Shown piece by piece: positions 1 to 7,646 of a DNA stretch of 64,000 nt. Position 1 is the stretch's first letter, and every line of letters starts with the position of its first letter. The notes beneath the pieces were generated by a model. It searched no databases. It was given only the letters and a program-made list of their open reading frames with translations, and had not been told where the DNA came from. The position numbers and the translations under genes are program-made. This DNA comes from Halomarina ordinaria (GTDB taxonomy: Archaea; Halobacteriota; Halobacteria; Halobacteriales; Haloarculaceae): contig NZ_JARRAH010000001.1 of the NCBI RefSeq assembly GCF_030553305.1, positions 1,364,001 through 1,428,000 of the forward strand. The letters run 5' to 3'.

Positions 1-336
1 GCGAACCTCCACCGGTGGACAGTCGAGCGTCCGTCCCACTCGCACGAGGCGGGGCTGACGCCCGTCTCGCTCGCGGTCGGAGCTACCACGACCGTCCCCG
101 ACGTCCCGGAGCGCGTTCCGTGCGACGACGTGCAGTTCGGCGAGCGACGGCGAGGGCCCACAGCCACGTGGCGACGATGGAACAGCAGTGTCGAGTCGGT
201 CGTGGCGAGGGAGCGGGGCAGCCGTGACGTGACGCTCGACCCGGGACGCGGCACCCTCGGTCGACGTGTGCTCGCGTGGCCGCCGCGACGTCGGGTGACG
301 CGCACGCGGGCGGTTCGACGGACGACGGGGGAGTGA
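1..336 (+). CDS. possible 3' end of an unidentified gene entering from the left
   Basis: One plus frame is open from the first base to a TGA at 334-336, and its first fifty or so codons have mostly G or C in the third position, as real genes here do. The later part turns arginine-rich, which is unusual for an acidic haloarchaeal protein, so chance openness in high-G+C DNA is a serious alternative. I recognise no domain. Nothing else is visible in 337-463, which lies just beyond the stop of the oxidase subunit III gene. Confidence 0.25.
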   Translation, partial: ANLHRWTVERPSHSHEAGLTPVSLAVGATTTVPDVPERVPCDDVQFGERRRGPTATWRRWNSSVESVVARERGSRDVTLDPGRGTLGRRVLAWPPRRRVTRTRAVRRTTGE

Positions 337-463
337 GGAGGCTGTGCGGGGCTCGGCATCGCGGTCGTCACAGGAGAGGTGACGAGCAGGCTCGCCGCTA
401 GCGGTGGCACGTCGATTCGGGGAGAGAGAGAAACCGGACGGGCGATGTGGCCCGTCGGTCGGT

Positions 464-1330
464 TCAGATACCGAGTTCGGCGCCGACGTAGAGGACGACG
501 ACGAGGAAGATCCAGACGGCGTCGACGAAGTGCCAGTACATCGAGACCGTCGAGACGGAGGTGTGTCGCTCGGCGGAGTACTGGCCGTAGAGCGCGCGGA
601 CGAAGACGATGGCGATGAGGACGGCCCCGAGCGAGACGTGGAGGCCGTGCAGGCCGGTCAGGCCGAAGAAGGCGCTCGCGTAGATGCCCTCCTGCAGGCC
701 GAAGCCCTCGTTGATGATGAACTCGTAGTACTCGAGGACCTGCCCGCCGATGAAGACGACGCCGAGCAGGAGCGTGACGGCGAGCAGTCCCTTGAAGCGC
801 CCGTGGTTGTCGTTCAGCAGCGCGACGTGGGCGTAGTGGAGCGTGAAACTGCTCACGACCAGGATGGCGGTGTTGACGAGGACGAGCGAACTCAGGAGGT
901 GGGGGAGTTCCGCACCCGCCGGGGGCCACGCCCCCGCACGGATGAAGAAGTAGTAGATGAACCCGGCGCCGAAGGTGCTGATTTCGCTCCCGAGGAAGAG
1001 CACCATCGCGAACCTGAGCCCGCGGGCGCTGCTGCCCTCCGGTTCGCCGTCCCAGAAGTTCACGATGAACGCGTGGTACAGCCAGCCGTAGAGACCGGCG
1101 AGGAAGACGACGGTGCTACCGATGAACACCGCCGGTCCGATGAGCGGGTTGATGAGGGGTTCCTGACCGTTGCCGAGGACGAACAGCGCCGCGCCGATGT
1201 AGAACCCGGCGCCGCCGAGGGCGGTGATGAAGGGCCACCAGGAGGCCTCCCCGAACCCGCGGGGCCAGTCCTCGACCGCGGGCAGGTGGTGGTGGTGCCC
1301 GCCGTGCTCGTCCGCTTCGTCTACACTCAT
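464..1330 (-). CDS. coxC: haem-copper (cytochrome c type) oxidase subunit III
   Basis: 288 residues. Integral membrane subunit III of the terminal oxidase, which supports the catalytic subunit I; it carries no redox centre itself. The soluble N-terminus has a histidine run (residues 11-14). It is followed by about seven hydrophobic segments with the family pattern, including the helix with the G-x-E motif (LGSEISTF), the GLHGLHVSLG stretch and the C-terminal WHFVDAVWIFL motif typical of subunit III. The ATG at 1328-1330 gives the expected N-terminus, and a T-rich box lies about 30 bases upstream. No other oxidase subunit gene is in the window. A zinc-finger membrane gene starts divergently 120 bases away, an arrangement I believe is common beside haloarchaeal oxidase genes. 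Confidence 0.93.
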   Translation of the reverse strand: MSVDEADEHGGHHHHLPAVEDWPRGFGEASWWPFITALGGAGFYIGAALFVLGNGQEPLINPLIGPAVFIGSTVVFLAGLYGWLYHAFIVNFWDGEPEGSSARGLRFAMVLFLGSEISTFGAGFIYYFFIRAGAWPPAGAELPHLLSSLVLVNTAILVVSSFTLHYAHVALLNDNHGRFKGLLAVTLLLGVVFIGGQVLEYYEFIINEGFGLQEGIYASAFFGLTGLHGLHVSLGAVLIAIVFVRALYGQYSAERHTSVSTVSMYWHFVDAVWIFLVVVLYVGAELGI

Positions 1331-1450
1331 GAGGCTCAGTTACGAGCGGGGGAGCAAAAAGGCTCTCAAAACCGCGAGGCGCAAGATAGACCTTCGGCCC
1401 CCGCCTACCGCGTGCAACGACCCGGAGACCCCCGCTCCGGCCCCACACCC

Positions 1451-1744
1451 ATGAGCGACGTCGAACCCACGCCGCCGGTCCGCACGCGGACGAACGAAGC
1501 CGACGTATCGACGACCCCCCCGTTCGACTGCGAGTTCTGCGAGCGACGCTTCGCCCACGAGGAGTGGCTGGTGCTCCACCGCGGGCTGGAACACGGCGAC
1601 CGCCTCTCCGAGGCGGAGTACGAGCGGTTCCAGGAGACCTACGAGGACGAGGAGGAGGAGCTGAACCTCTTCCGGCTGAAGGCGCTCGCCCTGCTGGTGT
1701 TCGTCTACTTCGGCTTCCTCATCACGTACGCGTTCGTGGCGTGA
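1451..1744 (+). CDS. C2H2 zinc-finger small membrane protein beside coxC
   Basis: 97 residues. Cys27 and Cys30 with His43 and His48 form a C2H2-type zinc site, followed by an acidic helix (residues 52-72) and one C-terminal membrane segment (about 77-96). A soluble zinc finger tethered to the membrane by a tail anchor is an odd combination. Transcribed divergently from coxC, it may act in oxidase assembly or expression, but that is inferred from position only. The ATG at 1451 begins a compact product; the frame is open far upstream, but only as antisense to coxC. Confidence 0.8.
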   Translation: MSDVEPTPPVRTRTNEADVSTTPPFDCEFCERRFAHEEWLVLHRGLEHGDRLSEAEYERFQETYEDEEEELNLFRLKALALLVFVYFGFLITYAFVA

Positions 1745-1816
1745 GGCGCGCCGCCACGACGCCCTCCGCACTCGCACCGACGAACCACGGCGGGACGAGA
1801 GGCCGGGGCGGCCGTC

Positions 1817-2392
1817 CTACCGGCGCCGGTGCATCCGACCGCGGTCGCGGGACCGCCGACCCGAACGGTAGGAGGAGTGGCCGCCGTGTGACCCCGACCC
1901 ACCCGACCCGCCCGCCCCCGCCACGGTCGGGTCGTCGAGCACGGCGTCGAGATGGCGTTCGAGTTCGTCCTCGGTGAGGTCGTCGTCGACGTAGCGCCGG
2001 CGGAGGTCGCCGATGCGCTCGTCGGGGGTCGGTTCCGGCGGCGCGACGAACCCGGAGGCGTTCACCGACCGCGCCACCCCGCTGTGTCGCTCGACGCGCG
2101 CGAGGAGGTCCGCGGCGCGCTGGCTTCGGGGAAGCCGCGGGACCGAGAGGCGACTGACGAGCGTCCACAGCAGGCCGACGAACAGGCCGACGGCGAGCGC
2201 GGTCAACAGCACGGCCGCGGCGGCCCACGGGAGGACCGCCCCGAGGAGGGCGCTGACGGACGCGCCGCTGGACGCGACGGCCACGAGCGCCCCCAGTCCG
2301 AGGACGCCGAACAGGAGGACGGTGACGACGACGAGCGAGAGGGTGAGGACCCCGAGGAGGTGTCGCCGGACCCAGGTCGTGACTCCGAGCAT
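1817..2392 (-). CDS. membrane protein with C-terminal SHOCT-like segment
   Basis: 191 residues. Two hydrophobic stretches (about 12-45 and 48-80) are followed by a basic linker and a segment around residues 123-150 with the short alpha-helical pattern of SHOCT domains (IGDLRRRYVDDDLTEDELERHL). The tail is glycine, serine and histidine rich and ends in arginines. Proteins of this layout are common in haloarchaea; SHOCT is thought to mediate oligomerisation. No partner is evident: it converges with the zinc-finger gene and lies 79 bases downstream of a tiny membrane-protein gene on the same strand. Exact function unknown. Confidence 0.75.
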   Translation of the reverse strand: MLGVTTWVRRHLLGVLTLSLVVVTVLLFGVLGLGALVAVASSGASVSALLGAVLPWAAAAVLLTALAVGLFVGLLWTLVSRLSVPRLPRSQRAADLLARVERHSGVARSVNASGFVAPPEPTPDERIGDLRRRYVDDDLTEDELERHLDAVLDDPTVAGAGGSGGSGSHGGHSSYRSGRRSRDRGRMHRRR

Positions 2393-2471
2393 ACCGCCCG
2401 GTAGGTGGGTGGACGGGTATAGCTGTCGTGGTCGGAGGGTGTCGTGCCCGGGGGCACGGTCGGTGGTCGGG

Positions 2472-2606
2472 CTAGACCAGGACGAACAGCGCGTAGGGAA
2501 TGCCGAACAGGAGGAGCGTCATCACCGCGAGGACGAGCAGGTAGCCGACGGCGGTCCCTGCCGCCGTCCGGAACGAGGGGTGGTCGTAGGCAGCGAGGTC
2601 GAACAT
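2472..2606 (-). CDS. 44-residue single-span membrane protein
   Basis: ATG at 2604-2606 to TAG at 2472-2474. A short polar start (MFDLAAYDHPSFRTAAG) leads into one long hydrophobic helix covering most of residues 18-44. Nearly all third codon positions are G or C, which supports real coding. Small single-span proteins of this kind often lie near haloarchaeal oxidase genes and may be accessory subunits; here that is a guess from position. I do not recognise the family with certainty. Confidence 0.65.
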   Translation of the reverse strand: MFDLAAYDHPSFRTAAGTAVGYLLVLAVMTLLLFGIPYALFVLV

Positions 2607-2739
2607 ACTCGGGGGTGCGCGCGCCGGAGTAAAGCGCTATCGGTGAGAGGAGGTGACACGGGGGCGGAGGTGGCGGTGCGCCGTCGACCGTCGATGGTCT
2701 ACACTCGGGCGGGCAGCGATTCGACGGGGCGACGGGGAC

Positions 2740-2937
2740 TCACTTCACGATGTCGCGGATGCGTCGCGGTTCGCCCGTCGGGGAGGGGTTCTCCTCGACG
2801 AGTTTCAGCACCTCGTGGTCGGTGACGTCGGGGTAGGGTTTCTCGGTCGCCTCCTCGATGAGCGCCTTCTCGAGGCGGAACTCCGTACCCTTGTAGACGA
2901 CGTCGACGCCGGAGTCGTCGAACGAGAGGATGGTCAT
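2740..2937 (-). CDS. DUF5800-like small haloarchaeal protein
   Basis: 65 residues, from ATG at 2935-2937 to TGA at 2740-2742. The sequence runs from MTILSFDDSGVDVVYKG through EFRLEKALIEEAT and VTDHEVLKLVEENP to a RRIRDIVK end. I recognise this from memory as the conserved haloarchaeal DUF5800 family, whose role is unknown. It is soluble and has no cysteines. It is divergent from the bactofilin-like gene, 106 bases away. The longer open frame upstream of this ATG is antisense to that gene and is not believed. Confidence 0.82.
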   Translation of the reverse strand: MTILSFDDSGVDVVYKGTEFRLEKALIEEATEKPYPDVTDHEVLKLVEENPSPTGEPRRIRDIVK

Positions 2938-3013
2938 GCGCAGTCGCGGCTTCGCCGTCGGCGGGTATAACCCTTGTCTGACCGTCAGCCCCGCGTCTGA
3001 CGTTCGCAGGGGG

Positions 3014-3020
3014 TTTATTA
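3014..3020 (+). promoter_or_regulatory. TATA box of the bactofilin-like gene
   Basis: The A/T run TTTATTA stands out in G/C-rich DNA and is centred about 27 bases before the GTG at 3044. That spacing gives a leaderless transcript and supports the GTG as the true start. Confidence 0.6.
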
Positions 3021-3043
3021 GGGGCGCCGGTAAGGGACTACTC

Positions 3044-3922
3044 GTGTCGATTCGCTCGGACCCGCTCGAACGACTGACCATCCCGGACGGGACCACGGTC
3101 GAAGAGCGCGACCTCGTGACCGACGGCGACGTCGTCGTCGGGGGACAGAGCACCGTCGAGTTCGGCGTCCGGGGACGGACGGTCATCGCCGGCGAGCGCG
3201 TCACCTTCGGCAACGACATCGAGGCCGAGGGGGACTGCCGCCTCGACATGTGGTGTACCGTCGCCGGGAACGTCCTCGTCGGCGAGGACGCCTACATCGG
3301 CGAGCGAACCCGTATCGGCGGTCAACTGATGGTGAGCGGCGACCTCGACATCGGCGACAACGTCGACATCGAACGCGGCTTCGAGGCCAACGGCTGGATC
3401 GTCATCCGCAACCCCATGCCGACCATCGTGTTCTTCTTCGTCTACCTCTCGCACCTGCTCCGCATCGGCGAGGAGGAACAGGCCCAGGAGGCCGCAGAGG
3501 AGTTGCTCGGCGAGGAGGACGGTGCGGACGCCGAGGACGAGGACGACGAACCCGAACCGCTCGTCATCCCCCGGGGGTCGACCGTCGGCGACGACGCCTG
3601 GCGCGTCTCGAAACCCGGCGTCGTCGGCGACGACTGTCGCATCCACGGCAACCTCCGGGCCACCTCGCTGGAGGTGGGCCGGGACAACAACGTCTTCGGG
3701 AGCCTCCGCGCCCGCGGCGACATCACCGTCGGGGAGGGGACGCGCATCCACGGCGACGTGACCACCAAACGCGGGACCGTCCGCATCGCCCCCGGCGCGG
3801 AGATACTGGGCGACGTCGCCTGCGAGGACCTCGACCTGCACGACGACGCCGCCATCGACGGCTCGATTCGCGCGCGCGGCGAGATGTCCATCCACCGCGA
3901 GTTCGCCAGGGAGACCGAGTAG
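3044..3922 (+). CDS. polymer-forming cytoskeletal (bactofilin-like) protein
   Basis: 292 residues from a GTG start chosen because a TATA box sits 27 bases upstream. Repeats of short turns with hydrophobic periodicity (patterns such as VVGGQSTVEFG, IGGQLMVSGDLDIGDNV, RIHGDVTTKRGTVRIAPGAEILGDV) build a right-handed beta-helix as in bactofilins. A central hydrophobic stretch (NPMPTIVFFFVYLSHLL, near residue 125) and an acidic linker (about 140-175) split the helix into two halves. This suggests membrane association between two beta-solenoid blocks. Bactofilins self-assemble into scaffolds without nucleotide; a scaffold or envelope role is inferred. No operon partner; the GTPase gene starts 151 bases downstream. 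Confidence 0.75.
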   Translation: MSIRSDPLERLTIPDGTTVEERDLVTDGDVVVGGQSTVEFGVRGRTVIAGERVTFGNDIEAEGDCRLDMWCTVAGNVLVGEDAYIGERTRIGGQLMVSGDLDIGDNVDIERGFEANGWIVIRNPMPTIVFFFVYLSHLLRIGEEEQAQEAAEELLGEEDGADAEDEDDEPEPLVIPRGSTVGDDAWRVSKPGVVGDDCRIHGNLRATSLEVGRDNNVFGSLRARGDITVGEGTRIHGDVTTKRGTVRIAPGAEILGDVACEDLDLHDDAAIDGSIRARGEMSIHREFARETE

Positions 3923-4073
3923 GGAATCGGACGGGACGTTCTACGGCGACGGGGCCGTCGAGAGCCCTCACGCGCTCGCTCGTTCAGTCCGCCAGGGGCC
4001 GCACGGCACGGGGAGTCGACCCGACCACCCCGACGACCGAAAGGCACTCCGCGACGCCGGTTCACTCGGTAGT

Positions 4074-5255
4074 ATGCTCTCTGTCGCGCTCGCGGGGAAG
4101 CCGAACGCGGGCAAGTCGACGTTCTACCGCGCCGCGACCCTCGCCGAGGTGGACGTCGGCAACTACCCCTTCACGACCATCGACCCGAACCGGGGAGTGA
4201 GCCACGTCCGGACGGACTGTCCCTGTCTCGACCGCGAGGAACGCTGCGGCGACGACCGCTGTCGGGACGGCAAGCGCTACGTGCCGATAGAACTCCTCGA
4301 CGTGGCCGGCCTGGTCCCCGGTGCCCACGAGGGACGGGGACTGGGCAACCAGTTCCTCGACGCGCTGTCGAACGCGGACGTCATCCTCAACGTCGTCGAC
4401 GCCTCCGGCGGGACGAACGCCGAGGGCGAACCCGTCGAGGCGGGGAGCTACGACCCCGTGCAGGACGTGGACTTCGTCGAGGAGGAGATGGACCTCTGGC
4501 TGGCGGGCATCGTCGCGCGCAACTGGGAGTCCGTCGAGCGCCAGTCGCGCGCGCCCGACTTCGACCTGGAGGACGCTCTCACCGAGTTGCTGACGGGCAT
4601 CGGCGCGAGCGAGGCGGACGTCTCGGCGACCCTCCGGACGGTCGAGTACCCCGCCGACCCGAAAGCGTGGACCGACGAGGACCGAGAGCGCCTCGCGAGC
4701 GACCTTCGCGCGCGCTCGAAGCCCATCGTCGTCGTGGCGAACAAGGCCGACGTCGCCCCACAGGAGAACCTCGACGCGCTCCGCGAGGCCGCCGACATCG
4801 TCGTCCCCGCGACCGCCGAGGGGGAACTCGCGCTCCGGCAGGCCGCGGAGGCGGGCGTCGTCGCCTACGACCCCGGCGACCCGGCGTTCGAGGTGGTCGG
4901 CGACGTGACCGCCCAGCAGGAGGCCGGACTGGAGCGCATCAGCGGGGTGATGGACGAGTGGGGCGGGACCGGCGTGCAGACGGCGCTGAACGCCGCCGTG
5001 TACGACCTGCTCGACCACGTCACCGCCTTCCCGGTCCAGAACGAGTCGAAGTGGACCGACGGCCAGGGGAACGTCCTCCCGGACGCCTTCCTCCTCCCGC
5101 GCGGGTCGACCCCGACCGACCTCGCGTACGCCGTCCACTCGGACATCGGCGACGGGTACCTCCACGCGGTCGACGCCCGCGCACGCCGGCGCATCGGCGA
5201 CGACTACGAACTGGCGGAGGGCGACGTCGTCAAGATAGTGAGCACGGCGACGTAG
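4074..5255 (+). CDS. YchF/Obg-like GTP-binding protein with TGS domain
   Basis: 393 residues. A translation-factor-class GTPase with the P-loop GKPNAGKST (residues 8-16), a switch II motif DVAGL and the base-specificity motif NKAD. Between them is a cysteine-rich insertion ([15 protein letters not shown], about residues 46-60) that may bind zinc and is typical of the archaeal form. A helical insert follows the G3 motif, and the C-terminal about 80 residues form a TGS domain ending in GDVVKIVS. Members associate with ribosomes; the exact role is unsettled. The ATG at 4074 starts directly at the G-domain. Confidence 0.92.
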   Translation: MLSVALAGKPNAGKSTFYRAATLAEVDVGNYPFTTIDPNRGVSHVRTDCPCLDREERCGDDRCRDGKRYVPIELLDVAGLVPGAHEGRGLGNQFLDALSNADVILNVVDASGGTNAEGEPVEAGSYDPVQDVDFVEEEMDLWLAGIVARNWESVERQSRAPDFDLEDALTELLTGIGASEADVSATLRTVEYPADPKAWTDEDRERLASDLRARSKPIVVVANKADVAPQENLDALREAADIVVPATAEGELALRQAAEAGVVAYDPGDPAFEVVGDVTAQQEAGLERISGVMDEWGGTGVQTALNAAVYDLLDHVTAFPVQNESKWTDGQGNVLPDAFLLPRGSTPTDLAYAVHSDIGDGYLHAVDARARRRIGDDYELAEGDVVKIVSTAT

Positions 5256-5384
5256 TCAGCGCAGGTGGTGGCGGTAGTCGCCCACGTCGCGGACCAGTTC
5301 GGGCGCGTGGTCGGTCCCGAGACCGACGAGGAGTGCCGGGGGGAGCGGTGTCGTCGCGCCGCCGAGCGCGTCGAACGAGTCAGT
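5256..5384 (-). other. orphan coding fragment, probable frameshifted or broken gene
   Basis: Directly after the stop of the 128-residue gene, a different minus frame reads about 41 codons to a TGA at 5256-5258, with G or C at nearly 90 percent of third positions. It has a natural-looking sequence (DSFDALGG, ALLVGLGTDHAPELVRDVGDYRHHL). It has no ATG, GTG or TTG start; an in-frame TGA precedes it. Removing one A from the AA at 5384-5385 would either fuse it to the upstream protein or give it a start at the ATG at 5386-5388. I cannot name the product. Confidence 0.4.
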
Positions 5385-5766
5385 TCATCTCCTCGGCGGT
5401 GTCGACGCCGGCGACGACCGGCGTTCCGTCCTCGACCTCCGCGCGGTGCCCGGCCGCCGCGTCGTCGAGCAGTTTCGCGGCCTGCGCCCGGTGCGCGTCG
5501 CGGACGGCCGACGCGAGCGAGGAATCGAGGTCGAGGTCGGACGCGAGGCCGTCCCACGCGGCCGCGTCGGCGAAGTAGATTCGAGTGCCCTCGACGGTCG
5601 TGTAGTCGTACTCGCGCTCGTAGGTCGAGTGCTCGTCGGTGAGCGAGGCGGCGACGACGTCGAGCGTCGCTGCCAGGTCCTCCGCCTCGACGCCCTCGTC
5701 GTCGGCGACCCGCTCGCAGACCTCGCGGTCGATGGCCGTCGTCGCCGTCGCGTCGGTGTCGGTCAT
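5380..5766 (-). CDS. acidic haloarchaeal hypothetical protein
   Basis: 128 residues, soluble and acidic, with predicted helices such as REVCERVADDEGVEAEDLAATLDVVAASL and a central segment containing EYDYTTVEGTRIYF. No cysteine pair or enzyme motif is visible. It resembles conserved haloarchaeal proteins of unknown role that end near a DTAEE motif, which argues that the stop at 5380 is authentic. However, a coding-like frame follows at once, so a frameshifted longer protein cannot be excluded. The UbiA gene lies 48 bases upstream on the same strand and could be cotranscribed. Confidence 0.7.
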   Translation of the reverse strand: MTDTDATATTAIDREVCERVADDEGVEAEDLAATLDVVAASLTDEHSTYEREYDYTTVEGTRIYFADAAAWDGLASDLDLDSSLASAVRDAHRAQAAKLLDDAAAGHRAEVEDGTPVVAGVDTAEEMN

Positions 5767-5814
5767 GCCGTCGTCGTACTCGTGGGGCCGGTATCAACGC
5801 TGGGGTCGGGGCGG

Positions 5815-6669
5815 TCACGCGAGCGGCCGGAACCAGACGGCGGCGACGAGGAACGCGAGGAAGACGTACGACCCGCGGACGAGCACCTTCGTCGCCAGTT
5901 CCGGGGGCATCGGGCGTGTGAGGGCGGCGATAGCGGCGAACGCGAGCGCGGCGGCGACGCTGCTGGGCGGGAAGACGGGCGTGAGGAGGGCGAGGAGAGC
6001 GACGACGAGCATCCCCGCGCCCATCAGCCCGTAGGCGGTCAGGCGGGCGCGTCGGGGGCCGAGCACGACGGCCACCGTTCGTTTCGAGATGGAGCGGTCG
6101 TACTCGTAGTCCTTGGCGTCGTCTATCGTCTTGATGCCCGAGAGGACGACGACGAAGACGACGGCGAACGCGAGGACGGTCCCCGAGAGCCCTCCCGACT
6201 GGACGTAGTGGCCACCGAGGAGCGCGAAGCCGATGCCGGCGGGGTAGCCGGCCGTCGCGGAGACGGGGTTGACGTCGAGTTGCGGGGCGTGGAAGTAACC
6301 GATGAGCCAGCCGGGGAGGGTGAGCAGCGCGGCGACCGGCCCGGCGAGCAGGGCGACGACGGCGAGCAGGGCGAAGAAACCGACGGACGAGGCGAGGAGC
6401 GCGCGTCGACATCCCCACTCCGTGAGGGGGTGGTCGTCGTCCTCGCCGCGGGCGTAGAAGTCGACGTAGCCGTCCTTCACGTGGGCGGTGTAGAGCGCAC
6501 AGAAGACCGCCCCGAGGTGGACGGCGGCGAGCGTCGGCGAGAGCTCGCGGGCGAGCACCGCGCCGAAGGCGCTCGCGGCCAGCGGCGGGAGCATGAACAC
6601 GGGGTGGACCTGGGAGGCGAGCGCGCGCGCCGCGCCCGCGGCTCCCGACTCGTGCCGTGCGATACCCAT
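5815..6669 (-). CDS. UbiA-family prenyltransferase
   Basis: 284 residues with about eight membrane helices. Two aspartate-rich motifs that bind the Mg-diphosphate of the prenyl donor are present: KDGYVDFYARGEDDD (65-79) and DDAKDYEYD (183-191). These place it in the UbiA superfamily, which transfers isoprenoid chains to lipid or quinone acceptors. In haloarchaea such genes serve menaquinone, archaeal membrane lipid or haem-side-chain synthesis; the acceptor here cannot be told from sequence alone. The gene stands between two hypothetical genes on the same strand. The ATG at 6667-6669 leaves a short amphipathic N-terminus before helix one. Confidence 0.88.
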   Translation of the reverse strand: MGIARHESGAAGAARALASQVHPVFMLPPLAASAFGAVLARELSPTLAAVHLGAVFCALYTAHVKDGYVDFYARGEDDDHPLTEWGCRRALLASSVGFFALLAVVALLAGPVAALLTLPGWLIGYFHAPQLDVNPVSATAGYPAGIGFALLGGHYVQSGGLSGTVLAFAVVFVVVLSGIKTIDDAKDYEYDRSISKRTVAVVLGPRRARLTAYGLMGAGMLVVALLALLTPVFPPSSVAAALAFAAIAALTRPMPPELATKVLVRGSYVFLAFLVAAVWFRPLA

Positions 6670-6727
6670 GAGAGAGGGTGGCGGAGCGTCGACAAGAAAC
6701 CTCGGCCGGCGAGGCCAACCGACGGCC

Positions 6728-7006
6728 TCACCGGTCGGTCGAGGCGACCGTCACCTCGACGGTGAGGTCGGAGCCGGGAAGCGCGACGCGGTGCGAGCCG
6801 CCGGCCACGAGTCGCCGGGCGGCCGCGCGAGCGAGGAGCGCGCCCGCGAGAGCCGTCGCCAGCAGGGCGACGACGAGGGGCGCGGCCAGCGCGGCCAGCG
6901 CCAAGGGGACGACGCCGGCGAGGGCGCTCGCGACGAGGAGCGCGCGGCCGTCGGCGCGCGTTCGGGGGTCGTAGGGCTGTGCCGTAGCGGAGTGCTGTCG
7001 GGACAT
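6728..7006 (-). CDS. small two-span membrane protein
   Basis: 92 residues from the ATG at 7004-7006. A polar, arginine-containing N-terminus (about 30 residues) is followed by an alanine- and leucine-rich hydrophobic region of two spans (about 30-68), then a short soluble tail (GGSHRVALPGSDLTVEVTV) that reads as a beta-hairpin. No known motif. Upstream, 7007-7214 holds no gene I can support; the in-frame extension there lacks the codon bias of real genes. Confidence 0.55.
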   Translation of the reverse strand: MSRQHSATAQPYDPRTRADGRALLVASALAGVVPLALAALAAPLVVALLATALAGALLARAAARRLVAGGSHRVALPGSDLTVEVTVASTDR

Positions 7007-7214
7007 CGGTGTGTGGTGAGTGCTGTCGCTCGGACGCGATGCGGGCTCGGCAGGAAGGGAGTCGTGCCGAGACGGGGGTCCCGACACTGGCGCTCGCGTG
7101 CCGAGAGGCGCGCGAGCGTCGAGGCGGGACCGGGTCAGAATCCGGTGACTGGGAGCATCGTGTCTGGAGGGATGTCAGCCGACGGCAAAAACGGTGGGGG
7201 TGGTGTGTGAGGCG

Positions 7215-7598
7215 TTATCGCCGCTCGTGCGCCCAGTTCGACCGGTCGAAGACGGTCGCGGCGAGGTGGGAGGCGAGGTCGCGGGCGTCGGTCTCCGTGG
7301 CGGTGTGGAGGTCACCCGAGACGGGGCCGACCTCGCCGCCGACGCGTTCGACCTGCGAGTCGGCGTCGGTCCGCGCCTCCTGGCGGCGGAAGGCGTGGAC
7401 GCGGTCGCGCAGGCGCTGGACGACCTCGGGACGGAGTTCGCGTTCGAGGTGCTGGAGGTCGTACCGGACGACGTAGCCGCGGGCGGCGTCGCGCACCGCC
7501 ACCACCGGGAGCCCACGCTCGGCGCAGCGCTCCCACACGCGGCGCTGTTCGGCCGGCGTCTCGTAGAGCGGGACGTGGTCGGGCGCGAGCGAATCCAC
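7215..7598 (-). CDS. haloarchaeal hypothetical protein
   Basis: 127 residues, soluble, mixed charge. An N-terminal segment (HVPLYETPAEQRRVWERCAERGLPVVAV) is followed by a strand-helix pattern (GYVVRYDLQHLERELRPEVVQRLRDRVHAF). The C-terminus ends in ASHLAATVFDRSNWAHERR. No catalytic motif is evident. It lies downstream of the aminotransferase on the same strand with a 48-base gap, so cotranscription is possible. Function unknown. Confidence 0.65.
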   Translation of the reverse strand: MDSLAPDHVPLYETPAEQRRVWERCAERGLPVVAVRDAARGYVVRYDLQHLERELRPEVVQRLRDRVHAFRRQEARTDADSQVERVGGEVGPVSGDLHTATETDARDLASHLAATVFDRSNWAHERR

Positions 7599-7646
7599 GG
7601 TCGACGTAGAAGGTGAAGGCGATTAGATTCGTCGCTTGCGAACGGG

